NCBI RefSeq assembly: GCF_023282985.1
Contig: NZ_JAGQDC010000018.1
Coordinates: 1 to 64,000, forward strand
DNA length: 64,000 bases
Direction: 5' to 3'
DNA from: Serratia silvae
GTDB taxonomy: Bacteria > Pseudomonadota > Gammaproteobacteria > Enterobacterales > Enterobacteriaceae
Both the position numbers and the translations under genes were made by a program. The notes below the pieces were generated by a model, which did not search any database, was not told the origin of the DNA, and saw only the letters and a program-made list of their open reading frames with translations. Below, one piece after another: positions 9,626 to 16,889 of this stretch. Numbering within the stretch: position 1 is the stretch's first letter; every line of letters begins with the position of its first letter.

Positions 9626-9826
9626 GTGCAACAATACTGTGAGTTAGTACGACGTTTTTACGCTCAGATCGGCAGTGGAGATCTAGGCTACGTGCCGGAT
9701 GCACTAGCATGTGTGTTAAAGGCATTGGACGAGGTTGCCGCGAATAGCGAGCTACCGTCCTCCGTTAGGGAACAGGCGGCATTTGCCGCCGCTAACTTAT
9801 TGGTGAGCGACCATGTTGATGAATGA
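9626..9826 (+). CDS. yaeP: YaeP family small protein
   Basis: A 66-aa acidic protein of the UPF0253 family ([22 protein letters not shown]...). AGGGAGG lies just upstream of the start. Its 3' end overlaps the beginning of rof, as in E. coli, pointing to translational coupling. The function is not established. Confidence 0.9.
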   Translation: MQQYCELVRRFYAQIGSGDLGYVPDALACVLKALDEVAANSELPSSVREQAAFAAANLLVSDHVDE

Positions 9827-10076
9827 TGAGTACCAATCCATCAATTGCGATGACTATGAAAGCCTGGAACTCGCCTGTCAGCATAACTACATTCTGAAGC
9901 TAGAGTTACGCGACGGAGAGAAGTTCGAAGGCATTGCCACCGAGTTGAAATTTACCAAGGGCGTTGAATACCTGATTGTCGACCAGGCCGGTAGTGCTCT
10001 CAGCTTGCGTCTGGATCACATCCTCAGTTTCAGTCATCCGGAAATCGGTACCGTGGTTGTCAGCCTGTCAGACTGA
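9819..10076 (+). CDS. rof: Rho-binding anti-terminator Rof
   Basis: Rof (YaeO) binds the N-terminal RNA-binding region of Rho and inhibits termination. The 85-aa protein begins [22 protein letters not shown] and ends in the conserved [17 protein letters not shown] chose 9819 to match E. coli; an in-frame ATG at 9813 is also possible. It overlaps yaeP, and a symmetric hairpin follows the stop. Confidence 0.95.
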   Translation: MNDEYQSINCDDYESLELACQHNYILKLELRDGEKFEGIATELKFTKGVEYLIVDQAGSALSLRLDHILSFSHPEIGTVVVSLSD

Positions 10077-10099
10077 TATAGCGGTAACGCCATCTCCAC

Positions 10100-10125
10100 A
10101 GGGCAGCCCAAGGGCTGCCCTCGTC
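10100..10125. terminator. Bidirectional hairpin between rof and the cytochrome c gene
   Basis: A 10-bp perfect stem (10100-10109 with 10112-10121) sits between convergent genes. Flanking T-tracts are weak on both sides, so termination strength is uncertain. Confidence 0.55.
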
Positions 10126-10127
10126 AT

Positions 10128-10442
10128 TTAAGGCTTAAGGCTGGCGTAATAGGCCGCCAGGTCGGCAATATCCTCATCCGACAAACCCGAGACATAGGCC
10201 TTCATTACTTCCGCCTGCCCGCCAGAGCGCTCCCCTTTCTTGTAAGCCTGCAAAGAGTGCTCCAGATACATTTGATTCTGCCCGGCCAGATTCGGGTACA
10301 TCGGTACCGAAACCTTGCCTTCCGCGCCGTGGCAGGCCATGCAGCTGGCCGATTTATTCTTCCCTGCCGCCGCATCCCCCGCCGCCATGGCGGAAAAACT
10401 CAGCACGCCGGCCATCACTACCATTACGCTCACCAATTTCAT
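10128..10442 (-). CDS. Small periplasmic class I cytochrome c
   Basis: 104-aa precursor with a Sec signal ([20 protein letters not shown], about residues 1-20) and one haem-binding CMACH motif at about residues 34-38. A methionine near the C-terminal half (VMKAYV) could be the distal ligand. It resembles single-haem c4/c5/c553-type electron carriers. The start is taken at 10442, where the signal begins; AGGAGTGG-like sequence lies upstream. E. coli has no gene here, so this is an insertion between rof and tilS. The redox partner is unknown. Confidence 0.85.
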   Translation of the reverse strand: MKLVSVMVVMAGVLSFSAMAAGDAAAGKNKSASCMACHGAEGKVSVPMYPNLAGQNQMYLEHSLQAYKKGERSGGQAEVMKAYVSGLSDEDIADLAAYYASLKP

Positions 10443-10452
10443 TGTCCACTCC

Positions 10453-11778
10453 TCACAGAAGATTGTTATTATTTTTTTTCCAGCCAAGCCGCCAAGCCGG
10501 TTGCCCCGAAGACGCTTGCCCTTCCTCAGTAATAAATACGCCCACGGCAGCGATTAACAGCTCATCATAGTAGACCAAAGGAATTCGTTCACGCTGCCAC
10601 GGTGGAATAGCCAACTCTTGCCACAGTTTTTTGATCGGACGTGAACCGGCACGGCCAACAATCCGCACCCTGCCCTTGGCGGTAAAACGCACGCTGACCG
10701 ACTCATGCTCTAAAGGGGCGCGTATCTGGCATTCACCTTCGCCCACGTACAGAGTACCCAGTCCGTCGGGTAACGCCAGTGGAGCCTCATTAGGCCAAGG
10801 CAATTGTGTGCCGCTCAGGTCAGCCAGCAGCGGTAGCAGGTACAAGCGCTGGCGAAAACGGCGGATCTGGTAGTTCCCGAGTTGCAGCTGCGGTTCGGCA
10901 TCTTCCCGGCTTAACGCAACCTCCTGCCAGAGCCGATACAAGCCATCGCGCGCGGGCATGGTGACGCCAAACAGCCCAATCCAGCGTCGCAGCAAAGCAT
11001 AGCGCCTGGCCGCAGAACAGGTAGCCAATTCGGCGATAGCGAGCGAGTTTTCGTTATCCAGCAGTTGGGTTAATTGCTCGGCCAGCAGCTCATCCAGCAG
11101 TTGCTCCTGCTCGGCACATAATTCAGCGCTACGCGCGGTGGCTGCCGCAAAATGCGGCCAACGCTGATTCAATATCGGCAGAACGTTCAGACGTAAGAAG
11201 TTGCGTTCAAAACGAGGATCCTGATTGCTGTCATCCTCGATCCATTGCAGTTGATGCTGTTGTGCGTAGGCTTCCAACTGCTGGCGTGATATTCCCAACA
11301 GCGGGCGCAATAACGGATTATTACCCAACAGGGTTTGTGCTGCCATGGCAGACAGCCCCGCAGGGCCGCTGCCCCGTTTTAAGGCCAGCAAAAAGGTTTC
11401 ACATTGATCGTCAAGATGCTGTGCCGTCAGCAAAGCCTCATCTACGGCCAACGTTTCTGCGAAAGCGGCGTAGCGGGCAGAACGGGCCGCCGCCTCAATG
11501 CCCCCTGGCCGTCCCTCAAGCTGTACATGTTGTACCACCAGCGGTACCTGCCAGCGTTCGCATTGCTGCTGGCAATGTGCCACCCAATCATCGGCAAAAC
11601 GGCTCAGGCCATGGTGGACATGCACCGCGCGCAGGGCAATGTCCGGTTGTTGCTGGCGCAACTGCACCAGCAGGTGCAGCAGCACGGTGGAATCCAGGCC
11701 GCCGCTAAACGCCAGCAGTAGTTGGCGTTCAGCCCCTAGGTGGTCGGCAATTTGTGTCAGGAGGTGGTGGGTCTTCAT
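10453..11778 (-). CDS. tilS: tRNA(Ile)-lysidine synthetase
   Basis: Converts C34 of tRNA-Ile(CAU) to lysidine using ATP, an essential decoding modification. The N-terminal PP-loop motif SGGLDST is at about residues 25-31. The central TilS substrate-binding and C-terminal domains follow (for example [24 protein letters not shown]). At 441 aa it is slightly longer than E. coli (432). Its stop is 10 nt from the cytochrome c start, on the same strand. Confidence 0.96.
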   Translation of the reverse strand: MKTHHLLTQIADHLGAERQLLLAFSGGLDSTVLLHLLVQLRQQQPDIALRAVHVHHGLSRFADDWVAHCQQQCERWQVPLVVQHVQLEGRPGGIEAAARSARYAAFAETLAVDEALLTAQHLDDQCETFLLALKRGSGPAGLSAMAAQTLLGNNPLLRPLLGISRQQLEAYAQQHQLQWIEDDSNQDPRFERNFLRLNVLPILNQRWPHFAAATARSAELCAEQEQLLDELLAEQLTQLLDNENSLAIAELATCSAARRYALLRRWIGLFGVTMPARDGLYRLWQEVALSREDAEPQLQLGNYQIRRFRQRLYLLPLLADLSGTQLPWPNEAPLALPDGLGTLYVGEGECQIRAPLEHESVSVRFTAKGRVRIVGRAGSRPIKKLWQELAIPPWQRERIPLVYYDELLIAAVGVFITEEGQASSGQPAWRLGWKKNNNNLL

Positions 11779-12044
11779 TAATTGGGCTTAGTGACATCTA
11801 CATAGCTGCACGTTAACCAGCCCACCGCCATCAATCAAGCATTAACCGCGCTATCATTGCGCCGGGTCATTCCCCACCACGGCGACACAGCCTGCGACTC
11901 CCGAATTGATACAGGCGTTGCGAAAAGGCCAGGTAACGCCCTGACATGGGGTCATACACGCGGGAAACACCATCAAATCAATGGTGTTTTAAGTCGCTAA
12001 AGCTGAATTACGAATTGCAAAAGTGCCTTATGCGATATCTGCCG
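11779..12044. other. Intergenic region between the RhoGAP gene and tilS
   Basis: A 266-bp gap that should hold the tilS promoter (transcribed leftward) and the end of the RhoGAP transcript. A hairpin lies at 11966-11988. I see no supported gene. One flank of the AT-rich insertion is here: composition changes from backbone-like to AT-rich near 11990-12045. Confidence 0.6.
11966..11992. terminator. Hairpin downstream of the RhoGAP gene
   Basis: An 8-bp perfect stem AACACCAT / ATGGTGTT (11966-11973 with 11981-11988). On the plus strand it is followed by TTAAG; on the minus strand, the direction of the RhoGAP gene, the T-tract is poor. It may still end the RhoGAP transcript. Confidence 0.45.
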
Positions 12045-12938
12045 TTAATGAAACTGGTTACGCGCTTCTATCTTCGCCGCCCTCGCGATTTCCTCATTCT
12101 TCATTTCTATAGTAATGAGGTCTTCTAAAAGTTTATTGTAACCTAGTGCTGTTGACTGTGTAACGATACCAATGTCCATATCCTTCATCATATTCGGGCC
12201 GAATACCACCCCCAAACAGCGAGCACTCATTCTATTTCTCCCCTCTTGCAACGCTGTCTTCACCAACAAAGGAATTAATATTTTCAGAGCGTCAGGGAGT
12301 TGACCATAGTTCAGTGGCGATAACTTATTCGGCGATTTTTCATTCTGTTTCACAAGCTCATATATTATATTTTTGTCATCATCTGTTAATGCACTCCTGA
12401 ATTGTTGTTTTATTAAGGCACCAATTTGCACCCCGGTAACACCTTCTGCTTTATCGAGTTCAAACGTATCAACATGCCCCATAATATCACTGCGTTCAGA
12501 CAAAGTAATCGACAACCTAAATATACCCTCCTCATTTAACAAAGCTTCGTTTCTATTAGCATATGAGATAAGTGTATTAAATTTCAGCATCTGCTCTGCC
12601 GAATTTGTATCCATAACTGTTTCTGGCATATCTGATTTCGATTTTAAATGCGAGAAAGGAGAAATAAAATTTATTTTATTAATAACTCTCCTTACCATCC
12701 CAATACCCCCTACCTTTTCAGTTGATGAGGTGGCGCTTTCACCTTTATTTATTTGTGGAGTATGTATGAAAGTCGATTTTGATTTTTTCACGGAAGGTCG
12801 AGAAAAATTGAATACGTTAAAAACCCTCTTTATTTCGCTAAGAGGCCCTCCTTTTTTAGTTGATGGGGTAGTACTTTCACCTTCATTTACTAGTGGTTTA
12901 GGTATTTTTAAAAATATTTCTGGAATTATGAGCAACAT
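12045..12938 (-). CDS. RhoGAP-domain protein of eukaryotic type (candidate effector)
   Basis: 297-aa protein whose second half carries a eukaryotic-type RhoGAP domain, which stimulates GTP hydrolysis by Rho-family GTPases. Visible motifs are EEGIFRLS with the arginine finger at Arg141, the GALIKQ segment whose Lys177 aligns with the conserved domain lysine, and LPDALKILIPLL then NRMSARCLGVVFGPNMM (235-251), the hallmark helix with GP. The usual Asn of that helix is Cys241, and the L-P-x-P-L stretch after the lysine is lost. Residues 15-59 and 61-104 are two diverged copies of a 46-residue unit. There is no Sec signal and no transmembrane segment. AGGAG lies 11 nt before the ATG. The gene is AT-rich, unlike its neighbours, and separates tilS from yaeR, so it is probably acquired. 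The effector role is inference. Confidence 0.78.
   Translation of the reverse strand: MLLIIPEIFLKIPKPLVNEGESTTPSTKKGGPLSEIKRVFNVFNFSRPSVKKSKSTFIHTPQINKGESATSSTEKVGGIGMVRRVINKINFISPFSHLKSKSDMPETVMDTNSAEQMLKFNTLISYANRNEALLNEEGIFRLSITLSERSDIMGHVDTFELDKAEGVTGVQIGALIKQQFRSALTDDDKNIIYELVKQNEKSPNKLSPLNYGQLPDALKILIPLLVKTALQEGRNRMSARCLGVVFGPNMMKDMDIGIVTQSTALGYNKLLEDLITIEMKNEEIARAAKIEARNQFH
12705..12900 (-). repeat. Tandem duplication of a ~138-bp unit inside the RhoGAP gene
   Basis: Two copies of the same coding unit lie 138 nt apart. The best-kept DNA stretches are near 12717-12766 and 12849-12904 (plus strand: TTGATGRGGTRG...CTTTCACCTT...). They encode NEGESTTPST...RVFNVFNF and NKGESATSST...RRVINKINF. 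DNA similarity remains easily visible, so the duplication looks relatively recent. Confidence 0.75.
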
Positions 12939-13178
12939 ATAGCCATTCTCCTGTTTTTATTCTATGTAGTAAAACATTTTAACCCCTCACTGACTTTCAT
13001 AAAATGAGCATGTAAGTAGAAACCCCAACATGCCATGACATTTCTGTGTGGTTATATACCGACGAAGGTTGTGGACTGACCCTAGGTAAACGATCCTGCC
13101 ATACCGTGCAGATTCGTAACCGAACGGTGAGGTGGCATAACGGCCTATCACCTAGGCCGTCTTCTTAAGATAAAGCAT
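12939..13178. other. Intergenic region upstream of the RhoGAP gene
   Basis: 240-bp gap between yaeR and the RhoGAP gene. It should contain the RhoGAP promoter, since both genes run leftward. A hairpin at 13140-13160 follows the yaeR stop. The half nearest the RhoGAP gene is AT-rich and the half nearest yaeR is backbone-like. No attachment site, tRNA or insertion sequence is visible. Confidence 0.55.
13140..13160 (-). terminator. Hairpin after yaeR
   Basis: An 8-bp perfect stem ACGGCCTA / TAGGCCGT with a 5-nt loop, 19 nt beyond the yaeR stop. The following T-tract is weak on the coding strand, so termination is only probable. Confidence 0.5.
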
Positions 13179-13568
13179 TCATAATTCATACAACTCAAGC
13201 GGTAAGCCATCAGGATCGCTGAAAAAGGTAAAGCGGGATTGGGTATAGGGATCGACCCGAATTGGCTCGCAAACGACCCCTGCCGCCTGTAAATGCGCTA
13301 TCGATGCCTCGATATCCTCTACGCTGAATGCCAGGTGACGCAGGCCACAGGCTTCCGGGCGGCTCGGCCTGGCTGGAGGAGATGGGAAAGAAAACAGTTC
13401 AATGACGTATTGGCCATTCAGCGCCAGATCGGCTTTCCAGGAGTCACGTTCTTCGCGGTAATATTCCGCTAACAGGGTGAACCCCAGGATATCGCAGTAA
13501 AAGTGCTTACTGGCGGCGTAATCAGAACCAATCACCGCTATATGGTGAACCTGTCGTAATGCCAACAT
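13179..13568 (-). CDS. yaeR: VOC-family protein YaeR (glyoxalase/dioxygenase-like)
   Basis: 129-aa vicinal-oxygen-chelate protein with paired beta-alpha-beta-beta-beta modules: VHHIAVIGSDYAASKHFYCDILGF at the N terminus and LRHLAFSVEDIEASIAHL later. Metal-ligand candidates are His8/His9, His74-region and the Glu in LPLELYEL. The length equals E. coli YaeR and the motif order is the same. The substrate is unknown. It lies downstream of ldcC on the same strand, as in E. coli. Confidence 0.92.
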   Translation of the reverse strand: MLALRQVHHIAVIGSDYAASKHFYCDILGFTLLAEYYREERDSWKADLALNGQYVIELFSFPSPPARPSRPEACGLRHLAFSVEDIEASIAHLQAAGVVCEPIRVDPYTQSRFTFFSDPDGLPLELYEL

Positions 13569-13596
13569 GGATGGACTCCGTAAGTTATTTAGTGAC

Positions 13597-13627
13597 CCCT
13601 CACCCCAACCCTCCCAAAAGGAGAGGG
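13597..13627. repeat. Short interspersed repeat CCCTCACCCC...AAAAGGAGAGGG, copy 1
   Basis: A 31-nt imperfect palindrome between yaeR and ldcC: CCCTCACCCCAACCCTCC and the complementary GGAGAGGG end. A second copy with small differences lies at 20459-20494 between dnaE and rnhB. Such units are common in enteric intergenic DNA. Confidence 0.6.
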
Positions 13628-13652
13628 AGCTGATTCAGAACCGTAATCAGGT

Positions 13653-15803
13653 TCAGGAGTCAACCTGTGAGGTTTTCAGCACCTTCACCAGATAGCGCCC
13701 ATCCTCGGTCAGTTTGGCCCCGTGGATATCGGTTTCAAAACCTGGATAGTGTTCGCCTATCGAGCACAGCATCAGCAGGAAATCGAGCACCGCCCGGCTC
13801 TCTTCGGTGATCATCTCCCCCGGCATCACGACCGGCACACCCGGCGGATAAGGCAGGATCATGTTCGCCGCTACCTTGCCGACCAACTGGTCAATCTCGC
13901 AGGTTTCCACATTACCGCGCACCTGCTGCTGGAACATCTCATAAGGCGTCAGCTTCATCTCCGGCAGGACGTCAAACGCACGCAGCATCAGGCCCGGTAA
14001 ATCGTGCTGGCGGATAAGCTGGTGGATCCCGGCGGCCAGATCCTGAATGCGCATATTGCGGTAGAAGTCCGGATCTTCAGCATACAGATCCGGCAGCATG
14101 TTTTTCACCCGCAGGTTAAGATCGTAAGCACGTTTGAAATCCGTCAGGCTGCGCAGCAAGCTCATCGCCTTGGTCTTGTCGATGCCAATGCTAAACAGGA
14201 ATAGCAGGTTGTATGGGCCAGTTTTCTCCACCACGATCCCGCGCTCATCCAGGTATTTCGCTACCAGCGCGGCAGGGATCCCGCTTTCTTCCAGCTCACC
14301 CAGTTCGTTCATCCCCGGCGTCAAAATGGTGACCTTGATCGGATCCAGATACATATGATCGCTGTCGGTCTGGCCGAAGCCATGCCAGTTGTCGTCCGGG
14401 TTCAACGGCCAGCACTGTGCCTCGTCAATTTCTTCCGGCTGCCAGATATCGAAGAACCAGGTGTCACTCTCGGCACACAGGCGTTGCACTTCACGGCGAA
14501 AATGCAGGGCTCGCTCCACGGAGCGGTTAATCATGCGCCGCCCTGGATTACCACGCAGCATCGCCGCAGCGGTTTCCATCGAAGCCACAATGCCGTAATG
14601 CGGCGAAGTGGTGGTGTGCATCATGTAGGCTTCGTTAAAGGTGTTCTCGTCATAATCCCCTTTAATGTGGATCATCGAAGCTTGAGAGAACGCCGCCAGC
14701 AGCTTGTGGGTCGACTGAGTTTCATAGATCACCTTGCCCGGGATGCGATCGCCACTCATGCCGCTCTTGCCGTCATAAATCGGATGGAAATTGGTGTAAG
14801 GCACCCAGGCCGAATCGAAGTGGATCGATGCCACGTCCAGCGTTTGCTTGATGTAATCGGTGTTATACAGCAGGCCATCATAGGTGGAGTTGGTGATCAC
14901 CGCATGTACCGGCCAACTGGCGTTGGCAGTGCTTGCCACCCGCTTGGCAATGCTGTCGCGGGTAAATTCACGCTGAGGAATGCCGCCTAAAATGCCGTAC
15001 GCGTTACGCAACGGGCGCAGGTAAATCGGCACGATGTCACACATCATCAGCAGGTGACACAGCGATTTATGGCAGTTACGGTCAATCAATACCGTGCTAC
15101 CGGCAGGAGCCGAATACATGCCGACAATCTTGTTGGCGGTAGAGGTACCGTTGGTCACCAGATAGCTCTGCTCCGCGTTGAACGTGCGGGCAATGTACTC
15201 CTCCGCTTCCAGATGCGGGCCGGTATGATCCAGCAGCGAGCCGAGTTCCGTCACCGAGATGGAAATATCCGCCTTCAGGGTGTTGGCACCAAAGAAATCG
15301 TAGAACAGGCAGCCCACCGGGCTTTTCTGGAACGCGGTGCCCGCCATATGGCCCGGCGTACAGAAGGTATATTTCCCCTCCTTCACATAGGTGAACAGCG
15401 CCTTGGTCAGCGGGGGGGTGATGGTGTCCATATACTCATCGGTATACTGGCGAATACGCTGGGCGATATCGTCGGCGGCATTCAGGCCATACTCAAAGAA
15501 ATAGAGCACCATACGCATTTCGTGCAGGTGGACGTCGAAGGTGGAGTGGGTGTTGATAAACGCATACAGCGGCAGGTATTCATTCAGCTCGTTGATTTCG
15601 CTGCACAGCTCCAGGCTGTATTCGTCCCAGTCGAAGATCACCCCGCAGATACGCGCATTGTGTTCAATCAGCTTGAGCAGATCACCGCTGTTCTTCGGGA
15701 ACACCAGTTGGAAGCCCATTGAGGCCAGTGCCACGTGCAGCTCGCGGATAGGCTCGTCTTTGTAATAAACGCCCATCGGGCTCATGATCGCAATGATATT
15801 CAT
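13653..15803 (-). CDS. ldcC: Lysine decarboxylase, constitutive
   Basis: PLP enzyme that converts lysine to cadaverine, helping acid tolerance and polyamine supply. It has an N-terminal wing/response-regulator-like domain (about 1-130), the aminotransferase-fold core with the Schiff-base lysine in STHKLLAAFSQAS (about residue 367), and the C-terminal domain (TPYEMFQQQV...LPYPPGVPVVMPGE). At 716 aa it fits E. coli LdcC (713). Its place beside accA, rather than beside cadB, supports ldcC over the acid-inducible cadA. Confidence 0.94.
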   Translation of the reverse strand: MNIIAIMSPMGVYYKDEPIRELHVALASMGFQLVFPKNSGDLLKLIEHNARICGVIFDWDEYSLELCSEINELNEYLPLYAFINTHSTFDVHLHEMRMVLYFFEYGLNAADDIAQRIRQYTDEYMDTITPPLTKALFTYVKEGKYTFCTPGHMAGTAFQKSPVGCLFYDFFGANTLKADISISVTELGSLLDHTGPHLEAEEYIARTFNAEQSYLVTNGTSTANKIVGMYSAPAGSTVLIDRNCHKSLCHLLMMCDIVPIYLRPLRNAYGILGGIPQREFTRDSIAKRVASTANASWPVHAVITNSTYDGLLYNTDYIKQTLDVASIHFDSAWVPYTNFHPIYDGKSGMSGDRIPGKVIYETQSTHKLLAAFSQASMIHIKGDYDENTFNEAYMMHTTTSPHYGIVASMETAAAMLRGNPGRRMINRSVERALHFRREVQRLCAESDTWFFDIWQPEEIDEAQCWPLNPDDNWHGFGQTDSDHMYLDPIKVTILTPGMNELGELEESGIPAALVAKYLDERGIVVEKTGPYNLLFLFSIGIDKTKAMSLLRSLTDFKRAYDLNLRVKNMLPDLYAEDPDFYRNMRIQDLAAGIHQLIRQHDLPGLMLRAFDVLPEMKLTPYEMFQQQVRGNVETCEIDQLVGKVAANMILPYPPGVPVVMPGEMITEESRAVLDFLLMLCSIGEHYPGFETDIHGAKLTEDGRYLVKVLKTSQVDS

Positions 15804-15872
15804 CGCAGCTATCCTTTAGTTAACTACCAATAGCTTATAACAACATAAAAAGCCGGGGCTGTCTTACACGCA

Positions 15873-15898
15873 TAAAAAAACCGCCCCGAAAGGCGGTT
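15873..15898 (-). terminator. accA terminator
   Basis: On the minus strand, stem AACCGCC / GGCGGTT (15879-15885 with 15892-15898) is followed by a run of T (15873-15878). It lies 20 nt after the accA stop, separating accA from ldcC. Confidence 0.85.
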
Positions 15899-15917
15899 AG
15901 TCATCAGGCGTACAAAC

Positions 15918-16877
15918 TCAGCAATAACCGTAGTTCATCAGCCGTTGATAGCGACGGTTGAGCAACTCTTCGTTGTTCAGGCCATCCAGATCCGCCAGAT
16001 CCGCCAACAGTTGGGCTTTCAACGAAGCCGCCATTGCCGGTACGTCGCGGTGAGCGGAGCCCAAAGGCTCTGGGATCACAGAATCGATCAGCTTCAGCTC
16101 TTTCAAACGTGGCGCAGTGATGCCCATCGCTTCTGCGGCAATCGGTGCCTTATCGGCACTTTTCCACAGGATCGAGGCGCAGCCTTCCGGAGAGATCACC
16201 GAATAGGTGCTGTATTGCAGCATGTTCACTTTATCACCCACACCGATCGCCAATGCACCACCGGAGCCGCCTTCGCCGATCACGGTACAAATCACCGGAA
16301 TATTCAGGCGAGACATTTCACGCAGGTTGCGGGCAATCGCTTCAGACTGGCCACGCTCTTCCGCTCCCACGCCAGGATAAGCACCCGGGGTGTCGATGAA
16401 GGTGATCAATGGCAGCTTGAAGCGGGAAGCCATTTCCATCAGGCGCAGCGCTTTGCGGTAGCCTTCTGGTGCCGGCATACCGAAGTTGCGGCGGATTTTC
16501 TCTTTGGTTTCACGCCCTTTCTGATGACCAATGATCATCACCGGGCGGCCATCGAGGCGCGCAATACCACCGACAATGGCTTTGTCATCGGCATAGGCAC
16601 GATCACCTGCCAGCTCTTCAAAGTCGGTAAAGATGTGTTCGATATAATCCAGGGTATAAGGACGGCGCGGGTGGCGTGCCAATTGGGCAATCTGCCAGGC
16701 CCCAAGATCGGAAAAAATCTTGCGCGTCAGCTCAACGCTCTTCTCACGCAGGCGCTGAACCTCTTCGTCCAGATTAATATCTAATTTTTCGTCTTGACGG
16801 CTGACTGCGGTCAGCGAGTCAATTTTCGCTTCCAGCTCTGCAATCGGCTGTTCAAAATCAAGAAAATTCAGACTCAT
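15918..16877 (-). CDS. accA: Acetyl-CoA carboxylase carboxyltransferase subunit alpha
   Basis: Transfers the carboxyl group from carboxybiotin to acetyl-CoA, making malonyl-CoA for fatty-acid synthesis, as an alpha2beta2 complex with AccD. 319 aa as in E. coli. The crotonase-fold core shows [19 protein letters not shown] and [18 protein letters not shown], with the glycine-rich oxyanion region [15 protein letters not shown]. It starts 12 nt after dnaE ends, on the same strand, and a terminator follows. Confidence 0.98.
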   Translation of the reverse strand: MSLNFLDFEQPIAELEAKIDSLTAVSRQDEKLDINLDEEVQRLREKSVELTRKIFSDLGAWQIAQLARHPRRPYTLDYIEHIFTDFEELAGDRAYADDKAIVGGIARLDGRPVMIIGHQKGRETKEKIRRNFGMPAPEGYRKALRLMEMASRFKLPLITFIDTPGAYPGVGAEERGQSEAIARNLREMSRLNIPVICTVIGEGGSGGALAIGVGDKVNMLQYSTYSVISPEGCASILWKSADKAPIAAEAMGITAPRLKELKLIDSVIPEPLGSAHRDVPAMAASLKAQLLADLADLDGLNNEELLNRRYQRLMNYGYC

Positions 16878-16889
16878 AACATTCCTATT

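Noticed and set aside
10100-10121. A possible attachment site or small RNA in the rof-cytochrome gap
   Set aside because: Only a simple symmetric hairpin between convergent genes is present; there is no promoter or direct repeat.
12373-12942. A 189-aa plus-strand reading frame opposite the RhoGAP gene
   Set aside because: It is antisense to a frame with clear domain motifs and a good ribosome site; its protein has no recognisable features and its start lacks a ribosome site.
12939-13178. An immunity gene or chaperone gene next to the RhoGAP gene
   Set aside because: No reading frame of useful length with a ribosome site is present on either side; the neighbours are backbone genes.
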